This document shows positions 26,801-38,800 of a DNA stretch of 64,000 nt, one piece after another. Both the position numbers and the translations under genes were made by a program. Source of the stretch: Bedellia somnulentella (lineage: Eukaryota > Arthropoda > Insecta > Lepidoptera > Bedelliidae); contig OY755177.1 in NCBI GenBank assembly GCA_963576735.1, positions 4,774,001-4,838,000 of the forward strand. Reading direction: 5' to 3'. The notes under the pieces are model-generated. The model had not been told where the DNA came from. It worked only from the letters and a program-made list of their open reading frames with translations, and ran no database searches. Positions within the stretch are counted from its first letter, which is position 1; the number at the start of each line of letters is the position of its first letter.

Positions 26801-29800
26801 AAACTGGCTCATGGCCATAATTTCATTCAAAAATGGGTAGCTTCAGAGTTTGATAATTTTCAGTCACTTTTGAAAATAGTGATAAAATAATTTTGTCTCA
26901 TGCAATCTGCTCAGAAATAAATGAGGTACTGCTATTCTAAGCCTAGTGTGGCTATGATATACAAGAAATATTTTTGAGGTTAAAACCCCATAATGTAAGG
27001 CCTTATGGCATCTATCTTTGTTGAAAAGATATAAGTAAGCTATTGTTAAGTTTCCCATTTCAGTGAAAACATGACATAATAGTAGCAATGGTTGGCAAAA
27101 CTTATTTTTGTATAATTTTATGTAAAGACCGACGTGATAGCTCAATGGGTAGAACACCGGTTAACGTGCAAGCGACTAGTGTTCAAATCCCGGGTCAGGC
27201 ATACACCAATTTGTCTTTTCTAAACACATATGTGTGGTTAATTTATCATGTTTGTTAACGGTGAGGGAAAACATCGTGAGGAAACCCACATGGCTGAGTT
27301 GCACTTAGTCATGTGACAGTGCGGCTGTCCCAAAAAGAAAAGCAGTATGGCACATGTTCCTCAAAATCTAGGTATCAACATCACTCTACAAATAAAGCAA
27401 GTCCCTTCAAGATGCAAAGACCCGTTTATCAAAAGAGGCTCTAGTTTTCGAGATAAAAAAATGAAAAACACAGCTAGTTCACTTGAAAAAAGCTATTGTC
27501 AAAAACTAAACGCAGCAAGGAACAGTTACCAAAATCACGACTCAATGGAGACCCTTTAAAAATTTTTTAGTTTGTTCTAGCATATAAAGGTATGGGGTGA
27601 AGTGACTATGTTGCTGACCATACCGCAATTTAAAAAAGTTTACGTCCATTTATTTTGGTATTTACTGTGTTTTATAGTGGTTATTTATTCACTGCTATAG
27701 TAAATAACCAAAAATAACAATAGAACAAGATACGTTGCTGTGTTTTTATATGATAATCCAGAGCTAAATAAACAATGAAGACAAATTTTAAATTATTTAG
27801 TGCTGTAAAACATGCACGAATCAGTTAATCTACTTTTTTAAAAACAAATAATTGCGCAATCATAGTATCCATGATACCCAATACTTATATTGGTCGACTA
27901 TTGTTAAATTTTGTTTGGTTCACCAAAAATAAGTTATTTCGCTCTCCTGAAAAAAATGGTTACTGTGTCATACTGCTTTTCTTTTTGGGACAGCCGAGTG
28001 TATTCGTACTCACGGCGATAGACCGGCCCCCTATCACATGAGTACACTGTCCATGCAAAACGTGGGTACTCTGAACACCAGGTGACAAGGTCACATGATG
28101 TTCAGAAGTGTTAGTACCTCTGCCAACCCCTTCGGGGAAATTCGGCGTGAACGTTTATGTTATGTTATGTTTTATCTTTGTTACAACGACTGTAATATCG
28201 CTAGCCATTCCATTTTTCTAGTTCTGAGGGACCCCAACACCATTCTCTGCTGAAGTCTCTGTTATATGCTCATAAATTATTGTCAAATTATTGGTACATA
28301 AATAAATAGAATTACAATGGAATAAAATTCCAGACTGAGAAATCACTATCCATATTCAATTCATCATACAAATGTTGCTCTCAGTGGGGATCAAACCCGA
28401 TAGACAGGATAGATGCGAGTCAATTAATTAGACCTCGGAAGCCGTAAAAAAATCATAATTCTAGTTATAATATGTGTACTTTAGGCCTATCTTTATTTGT
28501 ATTTGTTATTTCATTCATTATATTTTATCCACTAGTGGGCATAAATCTGTCATAAATAAAGAATAAATAAAGGAAAGAAAAAATTCGACACAAAAAGATT
28601 TAAATTATAAATTTGTCATACTTATATTCGCAATCTCAAATTACTGGTATTAATCCGCATGGTTTCATAGTTAAGTAGTTTATGTGTTTGCTGGTGAACG
28701 GTTTTTTTGTTCCACTCTCCCGTGTCCTGTGCCGCGCCCGTTTAGTCCGATAGGAATCTGTCTTACATACATGTACTCACAGCTATAAATTCCTAGAAGG
28801 GGTAGCCAGAGCTAAGGAATTAGAAATTCCTCAGCCACTTTTGGAAATGTGAGTGGGGAAAAGATAAAGGTTGTTGGTGATGGGTCTCCAACCGCATCGC
28901 CCAAAAATCCCTTAAAAGCCCCCAATACCGTAAGTCGCCTCCACACCCACCGGAAGAAATGGGATAGTGCTATTCCAAGCCGTGTCGGCAGCATCTGTCT
29001 GTCTTAATCACCACTCTATCGCCGTCTTGGCTTTCATATGAAATAATGAATGGGCATATATCCGGAGATCGTGAGTTCAATTCCCGCTGGTTTCAAAATT
29101 TTCCTTTCCTTTGTTTATTATATATTAGTAATAATCCCAACACGAGGTTTTCATGAACAAATCATCCTAATTCATATGGAATAATTAATTTGTCTTTCGT
29201 CATTTCCAGGATATCCTTACATACTTAGAAACGGTGTTCAGCTCAATAGCTTGTATAAACGGTTCGTTTTTGCAACCGCAAAATGCACATTTTGGTTGCA
29301 ACACTAAAGTTCCTGGTGTGGATTTGGCGTCGACTGAGGAGGCATTTACTATCATTAGTCGTATTGAAAACACTACTGTTAAATCTATGGTGAGAATTGT
29401 TTGTTTTGTTATTTTCTTTGCTTTATTGAAACTTCTGTCACTTATATTGTACTGGCTTAAAACCTACTTTCCTTTATATTGTTGGTTATCTTAAGATCTA
29501 CTTTTCTCTGGGTTGAGAAATGAACGCATTAAAAAGGTTTTTTTTTAAAAACTATCTATCTAAGAATGTTTGTACAACAGATATCTTTTCTGAGTAGATG
29601 AAAGAGGAGATGAATAAATAGATGATTCTTGATGATTGATTCTTGTTGAAGACTTCATATTCCTGCAATCACTTAAAATGCCCCAGGACGATACATAGTT
29701 CTGTGAAATTTACTGTATAACCTATACACTTATGGATTTTAACTCCGAAAATGGGTAGTCATGGGTACAAAGCTTGTCTAAGTTTAGATTTAGTAAATTT

Positions 29801-32800
29801 CATTTTACTTTAAGATATTCAACCACCTGACTGAGAATGTGATAAAGAAGATGAAGCCGTCGCCGCCAGACGCAGAAGCTCTGAGGATGTTCCTCATACT
29901 TCCTCTCTATCACGAAATGAGGAATCCACGACGGCATCCGGAATTACAGGTATGATTATCTCTTTTCTCTTTCAGTATTCTCTTTGTATAGTTTATATGT
30001 GATACAAACATACATATACTCACGTCACATAAACCACAGTTAAGGTTTAAAAAAAGCCCGTGTAAGGCATCATATAAACGTTTGCCTTGACCGGAGATCG
30101 TAGCGCCATTCTCAGTAAATCTAATTTTATTTATACTTGAAATGTGATGATATTTAAAATAGGAGATATATTATATTTTTGAATTTATATTTCAGGGACC
30201 ATTTGCGGAGGCATTTAACAAATTACTAACACATCCGCAGCGAATAGTAAATATGTGGTGGCAGGCGCAGTCCGTAGAATATTTTGAAATGCTAGTCGAT
30301 ATTTTTAAAAGTGTTATAGTGTATGAATTGATGCAGCCTGGAGTTAGGGCTAATAAGGTGAATATTAGTGTTTATTGTCATTATTTTGGGACTTGAAACT
30401 TTTTATTATCTTTGTTTTCTGATATTCTATATTGATCTCCTGTAAGTAAAGATAAAAATAAATCTATTTGTTAACTTTTAATAAATATGTTTAATAAACA
30501 TATGCAACAGAAAAAAACTGCCGCTCAAATAAACTAGTGTATATCATAGACTTAATCACTACGCGCATACAGTATGAAGATAAAATACTGTTTAAAATAA
30601 GCGTGAACGAATGCATCTTTATTTGATCTATATATTGAGCTTTAAGATTTTAAATCGTATTAACATTTGTATTATTATTTTCAGAGGTTAAATTTTACTC
30701 ATAGTATATTAGAAGTACTGAGCACATTGTCCAGCTTGAACAAATTAAACTTCACAAATCCAAAAAAACCGAAAATTCCTGCTGAATGTTTTTATATAGA
30801 CGACCTTTGTACTCATATTGATATCGTTTCTGACTATGTGAACTGGCTGTCTGATCAAGAGGTAAGTTTTCATCATCATCAAGTTGTGGTCATGTGAAAG
30901 TGTAATCGTACAAAAATGGTGATAGGCCCCTATGGGGCAAGACACACAGGAAAAACGTAATACGAGGACGCGTTGCAGACGGTGCGCACTTTTTATACAA
31001 AATGTGAGGGCTATAAAATCAAAGACAGCTTAATCCATTCAAAAAAAAAACAAAACTGGATTTAGCTACATTTGGTACTAAATGGGTTTTTCGAATGGGA
31101 TTTGTGAGCGATTTAGCTGTTTTTGATACAAAAAGATTGTCGAAACTGGTAGCAATTTGTTAGACGCATATAATGGCATTCTCAACTCAAAAAATACAGA
31201 AAGTGGATTTAGCTGCCTTTGAATTTTATAGTCCTCATGTATAGAAGCGTTGTGTCTGCGCCCCGTCCTTTCTGTTTGCGTTGAATCGCGACGCTTCTAT
31301 ACATTTTGTATGAAAATTGATCGAAAGAAGTCTGCGGCGCGTCCTCTTCTTACGTCTTTTCTGCGTGTCTTGCCCCTATGACGTGACTGCACTGTCTTAG
31401 CAAAACTTGGGTACTCTGAACACCAGGTGACAATATGTCACGTGATGTTCAGAAGTATTAGTACCTCTGCTTCTTCTTCGGGATATGTAACATGTACATT
31501 TGAGTTTGTGTTCTTTATTTATTTTGTTGAATCTATCTAAAAATAGACCATCAACTCCAAATGCAAATGGCGGTCAGTCGGGCAGCCACGCTAATTATAT
31601 CCAGACTCGTTTTCGATGTATATTCACTTAAATATGCTAAACTTATCATGATTGAGTTATCATGGCTAAGTTGTGCTTGATCATGTGACAGTGTAATCGT
31701 ACAAAAATGGCGTTAGACCCCTATGACGTGACTGCACTGTCTTAGCAAAACTTGGGATCTCTGATGACCAGGTGACAATGTCACGTGATGTTAAGAAGTA
31801 TAAGTACCTCTGCTTCTCCTTCGGGATATGTAACATGTCCATTTGAGAGTGAAATCTTTATATTTTTATTAAATTTCAGTCCCGCCACCCCCACATGTGC
31901 AACTACGCATTCCTATTCGACGTGCAATGCAAATCATTACTACTGAAAATAGACCAACAACTACAAATGCAAATGGCGGTCAGTCGGGCTGCCACGCAAA
32001 TTATATCCAGACTCGTTTTCGATCCCACATACGAGTATCAAAGAGACCAGTTTCTCAATTTGACCGTATCCAGAAATCATATTGTTAGAGATACCATGAC
32101 GCAGATCAGTAGTAATGATTCTTCGCAACTGAAGAAACCGTTGAAGGTAAGCGATCTTTTATTTTGAAATGTATTCCTCTCTGAATTTCCAGAAAAAAAT
32201 TGAGTAAGCTACTAGCTACCTCTTCTTGGGATTTATACCTGAGTATGATTGTATGATTTTATGATTTTTTTAACAGCAAAGAAAAATCTGTATTGGATAT
32301 CTTAATTAATAATACACATAGACTTAGCGGAATGGGCTTCTTATTAGACACCAAAGTTTTTATTGCATAGAAAGACATGCCACACAAATTATATCCAGAC
32401 TAGTTTTCGATCCCACATAAGAGTATCAAAGAGACCAGTTTCTCAATTTGACTGTGTCGAGGAATCATATTGTTACATACATACATACATATACTCACGG
32501 CTATTAATCCCTTAACGGGGTAGCCAGAGCTTTGGAATGATAAATTCCTCAGCCACTTTTGGAAGTTGATAGGGGAAAAGATGATAATAATAAACGTTTT
32601 TGGTGATGGGTCTCCAACCAAATCGCCCAAAAATCACTTAAAAAGCCCCTATACCCTTAGTCGCCTCTTACGATCACCCACGGGTAGAAATGGAGTAGTG
32701 CTATTCTAAGCCGACACTACACGGCAATTATATTGTTAGAGATACTATAACGCAGATTAGTTGTGAAGAATCATTATTTTCACAACTGAAGAAACCGTTG

Positions 32801-35800
32801 AAGGTTAGTTTTATTTTATATAGTGAGTTAAAGAGTGGTTACAAAACTCTGTGTTGAAAATAATTGCAGTCTTATTAAGCTGCACATAAGCTGCTTATTA
32901 AGCTAAAAGGCACATAAATAGTTTTTAGATTTTCCTATACTTACGGTTATAAGTCCCAAAAGGGGGAGCTGACTCTACACAACTCTTACTATTTATGAGA
33001 AATATATGTTGGTACTTTTTTGTAGTTTAAAGCAATGAAGCTATGAACTCAGTGGAACATTTCATTTTTAATTTAATTATGTTGGTAGTAAAATAAAAAT
33101 AAATACAATAATGGTTATCATCGCAGCCCATATGTGCTTCTCTGGGGGACGCAAACATAAGCTGAATAGGTTAATTTGATCATAGTCCACTACGCACACA
33201 CACTACGTGCACACATGTGTAGTTTCGGCTTTACTGTGAAGTGTCGGCTTAGAATAGCACTACCCCATTTCTTCCGGTGGGTGTACATAAGAGGCGACCA
33301 ACGGTATTGGAGCTTTTAAGGGATTTTTGGGCGATGCGGTTGGAGACCCATCACCAACAACCTTTATTTCACCATCTTTTACCCACGCATTTTCCAAAAG
33401 TGGCTGAGGAATTTCTAATTCCCTAACTCTGGCTACCCCTTCTAGGGATTAATAGCCGTGAGTATGTATGTCCACTACACACTACTGGACACGTGCGGGT
33501 GGGTCAGCAGACTTAAAACTGCTACCGTGATAGAGTGGTCGAGACCGACGATTTAACGTGACCTTCAAACCACAAAATTATATATTTTTTTCTTCCTCAC
33601 AGCCAATATATCAGACTGCCTCGCTTGGTTTTAAGTACGAAGGTCTCGGGTTCGATCCCCGGGGGGTGGTAACCTTACAAATTTATGTAAGATTAAAACC
33701 CAGTTTGGAAGGATACTGCAGGCTTGAATCACCTGATTATCCGAAAATTAAGATGTTTCCGTGCTTCGGAGGGCACGATAAGCCGTCGGTCCCGGCTACT
33801 ATTACGGTAGTAGTCGTTAGTCTGCCAACCCGCGATTGGCCAGCGTGGTGGACTATGGCCAAATCGCCCTATATAGGATAGGCTCGAGCCCCTTGGTGGG
33901 GACATATATGGGCTGTGAGGTTTTTTTTTCTTCATACTGTTTATATAGCTTTTACATTTTCAGGTAGAGTTTGTCGGAGAAGAAGCAGAAGACGCAGGGG
34001 GTGTGAAAAAAGAATTCTTTTTCTTATTACTGAAAGAGATATTTGATCCGGTGTATGGAATGTTCAAACAATCTGAGGAAACTAATATGATTTGGTTCTC
34101 TAATAACCCCTTTGAAGATGATGTTATGTACTATTTAATTGGTAAGGTCATATTTTTGTACATTGGGAAGGTATTTAAATGAAAAGATAAAAAAATATAC
34201 ATCGTTTTGCTTTTATAAAATCAATTTGGTTATATCTCAAGCTATAATTTAATTAATTTTGGGTAGCTGGTGGGTGAGTGGTTTGTGTTGGAGAAATGTA
34301 CCGTTATACATACATATATACTTGTAATGTATATAATACTCGTGACACAATGCTGGACGGCTTGAAAATTAACATATTCTTACGTGTTTGTTTGGTATGG
34401 CTGAAAATAAGATGTTTTTTTCATGTCAATCTGGTCACCCTATTTATTATCTAACTGAATATCTAATATATAAAATTCACGTGTCACACTGTCACCATTC
34501 TCCAAAACGGCTGAACCGATTTAAATTACATTTAGTAGGTCAGAGAATAGGTTTATAACATTACTAGCTGACCCCACAGACTTCGTACTGTCAAAAGTGT
34601 AGACTTTCACGTCGTTAAACTGAAATATTTAACTGACCTGTTGAGGGTCTCTGTCATGCGATGAGAAAAAAGGTGTTTTTCATAGTGTCCTCACAATTTT
34701 TTCACTTTATAAATTTTAAGTTTGGGAGCGTTCAAGTATTACGTAACGCAATTTTTGAAGATTTTTGACCCCCCCTCCCCTCACTGTAACGCTCCGTAAC
34801 GTTTTTCTGTACCCCCCCACCCCCCTCTCTAAAGGTTACGTAACACTCAAGTCATCATTTTTACCCTGAAGTCGCAAAAAGTTGTTATAGTTTTTATCCT
34901 TCGTATAGTTTTAATTGCCTTATAATAAAACAAGAGATTTTTAATTCGCAACACCTGCGTATTTTGTTTATTTATTTATAAATTTGAGTTTTATTTCCCT
35001 ATCTTTTTATATTAAAAATGAAATAATGTTACGAAACGTGTTGTAAGAAGGACCCCCTCCCGCCCGTGTAACGCATCGTAACGTTTTACGAGACCCCCCC
35101 GCCCCCCCAAATTGCGTTACGTAATACTTGAACGCTCCCTTTATAAGTATAGTAGTTTCGGCTGAGCATTGATTCTTAGTCTGTTTAACCATTTTTTAAG
35201 AAAATTTATTGATCTCTTAATTTTTCTGGGATAAAAAGTGTCCTATTGTGTTAATTGGGATCATTATCTGGCTTCCTGTAAATTTTATTTTAAATACGTT
35301 CTGTGAATTAGTCTTCATTTAGCTACAAACACACAAACATCTAAACTTTCACATTTATAATATTAATAGGATAAGGCTAAAACATAAACTTCTCGCGCAG
35401 GTGACCTCGCTCGCCGGCCAGCGCAGCGTCTTGTCTTGCGCTTCATGCACGCGTGTAAATTTTGTTACGGAGTAATTTAAAAATTGTATTATCTTCTAAG
35501 ATGTTTATTTAAATTAAGTGATGTCAAGGACAATTTTGTTCTCAATTAAATACTCTCAATCGACAACATATTTATTTGGATAAAGATTAATATTATGTTG
35601 ATAAAACATTATGGCAATTATGCATTAAATTCGACCAAATTTATTTACCATAAAAATGGTTATAGTAAGTGAAACTTAAAAGTTAGACATATACTGTCGC
35701 GGGCATTTTTTTGATCATTTACAGAGAAATAATTCTTTAATACATTTTTTTTGGGTAACTTAAACCGTTTACGCAGCGCACACAACGGAAGCCTTAGTAT

Positions 35801-38800
35801 GAATAATTATCCCCGTTTTTGCAACATTATTCGCTGATAGTTTGCTCCTGTTGGTCGCAGCGTGATGATATATAGCCTAAAACCTTCCTCAATAAATGGA
35901 CTATCCAACACAAAAAGAATTTTTCAATTTGATTGGGTAGTTCCTGAGATCCTAGCGTTCAAACAAACAAACTCTTCAGCTTTATAATATTAGTATAGAT
36001 TTATACTCCTAATATTGATATATTATTGTTAAATGATTATGAATGTCATTTTTGTTAATTTTCCTTTTAACGGGCTTTACCTTGTTGCGTCGGCTATATG
36101 AACGATAAATTTTGGTTTTTAACTATCTTAACATAACATAAACATAAACGTTCACGCCAAATATCCCCGAAGGGGGTGGCAGAGGTACTAATACTTCTGA
36201 ACATCACGTGACTTTGTCACCTGGTGTTCAGAGTACCCACGTTTTGCATGGACAGTGTACTCACGTGATAGGGGGCAGGCCTATTGCCGTTTTCTACGAA
36301 TACACTGTCACATGACTAAGTACAACTCAGCCATGTGGGTTTCCTCACGATGTTTTCCCTCACCGTTAACAACCATGATAAATTAACCACACATAATGTC
36401 TTTAGAAAAGACAAATTGGTGTAGGCCCGACCCAGGATTTGAACACTAGTCGTTTGCACGATAACCGAGTGTTCTACCCACTGGGCTATCACGGTTGCTA
36501 TCTATCTTCCATTAGTTTATAGTCTGTCAGTGCAAAAAAAATGCACCTAAATTTACATTATATATAAGATTTTATTAATATTGTTAATTGCAGGTGCAAT
36601 ATACGGCCTAGCTATTTACAATTCAATTATAATCTACGTCCCGTTCCCATTGGTACTTTACAAGAAATTACTTGGTGAATCAGTTACCTTGGATGACTTG
36701 TCTGACCTTCATCCGACCTTGGAGAACAGTTTGCGAAGTCTTCTGGATTATGCTGAAGAGGATGTAGAAGAGGTATGTTAAATTAAACTTTGATTTGTTG
36801 ATACTCGTTAATACATAGTTAAATGTTTAGGTATATGTGATTAGCCTCGGTAGACGAAGTTATTTGAAGTATGTTAAACGTGCTCTTACATGTTATTTAT
36901 GCTCTTTGTATATGATTAGGGAAAAAGTATTTTTTATCCATCATGATTATAGTCTTAAATAATGCTAATTTTATCTTCAGAATCTTAATACTTCTCATAA
37001 AGTTAATATGTAGTAGCCGAAACTTATGACTCAAGACCAAAAATTATAACCCTTTTAATCTTGAATACTGTGATAAGACTTCCTTGCTTGTAGTGTAAAA
37101 CTACGAAAATATAGTTCCTAGACAATAAAGTCCTTATGTAATTAGTTTTAGGATTCCAATTTTATGTTTCAAGTTAAATTTTAAGTTTTGAATTTGCATG
37201 ATTGAAAAATTCTGACATGTTTTAATATTGTGTTAATTTTTTTTTTTATAGTTTAATTAGTAGGTTTTAGAAAGTTGTTTTTCAAATTGTAAAATTATTT
37301 TAAGGCAGCTGAACTGCTTGCTACCATTGCAGGGCTCATGTTCCGGCTACTCCTTTTTTGTACCATCTCTGTTGACATACCACATGAAGCAATGAATAAA
37401 TGATTATGATTATATATTGTTGTTGTTTGCCCTAATCGCAAGTTGTAAAATTACGATTATGGCAAAATTTATGTGATAAACATAAATGTTGGTTTCTTAG
37501 TTTTGGATGTCCTTTATATGTGTATCATCTTTTGTTAATTATATCGTCGAGTTAGCATCCCTAAGCACTGGTCATTGTAACTTTCTAGGGGCTAACTTGA
37601 TCTGTGTAACATGTATGTGTATATTAATTGAATTAATGTGTAATTTTCAGGTTTTCAGTTTATGTTTCGCCGTGAACACAGAGGTATTTGATCAAATACA
37701 AGTACATCCGCTCAAAGAAAACGGTGTGAATATTCCGGTGACTCACGAGAACAAGTCTGAATATGTCGATTTGTATGTCGACTTTTTACTTAATAAATCT
37801 GTTGAGAATCAGTTTAAGGCGTTTAATCAGGGTTTTCAAAAGGTACGTTATCCTTTATTAGCATTATAAGAAATTTTGTAATTGTTTTAACGCATTTAAC
37901 TTTGAATACATTGCTTTCTCGTCTCAAAATGAATCATATAAAGAAAGAAAGTATCATATATTTCCAATCTTAATATGCCTACTTATACTTACTCACGACT
38001 ATAAATCTAAAAATGAATAACTAGAATAAAAATTCGAAAACTGCTTTTAGAAGTTTAATGGGGGAAAAGATATTAAATGAATAATGGTTGATGTTTCTTT
38101 TCCCCACGCAACTTCCAAAAGTGGCTGAGGATTTTCTAATACCTTGGCTCTGGCCACCCCTTCTAGGGATTTATAGCCGTGAGTATATGTATGTATGTAT
38201 GTATGGTTGATGATCTCCAGCCAAATAATCACTTAAAGATACCGAAACCCTCACTCAGTCATTACGACATTGGCGGGAAGAAATAGTCGAGTGCTATTCT
38301 ATCTAAGCTGACAATACATAGCTATAATTTTAAATTGATATAATACATACATACATACATATACTCACGGCTATAAATCCCTAAAAGGGGTAGCCAGAGC
38401 TAAGAAATTAGAAATTCCACAGCCTTTTTTGGAAGTTGAGTGGGGAAAAGATGGTAGAATAAAGGTTGTTGGTGATGCGTCCCAACCGCATCGCCCAAAA
38501 ATCCCTTAAAAAGCCCCAAGTCCGTTAGTCGCCTCTTACGTATACCCACCGGAAGAAATGGGGCAGGTAGTGCTATTCTAAGCCGACACTACACAGCTAT
38601 ATGATATAATACATTTGATAAATATACACTTACCGATAAATGCGTAATACAATTTCTTCTTATTTTATTTGTAAATTCATACTGTCTTTACTGCCCCAGA
38701 GTGTAGATTTGTGTAGATGACATAGAACCTTGTTTTTATCCAAAGATTCTATAGTTGCTTCCATGTTTAATTTATGTCATTTTTCATATTTCAGGTGTGT

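Noticed and set aside
27347..27559. 70-codon ORF in the 675-bp transposon
   Set aside because: No DDE or other transposase motif; too short to be a working gene.
33558..33935. ORFs on both strands
   Set aside because: They coincide with a tRNA-derived SINE.
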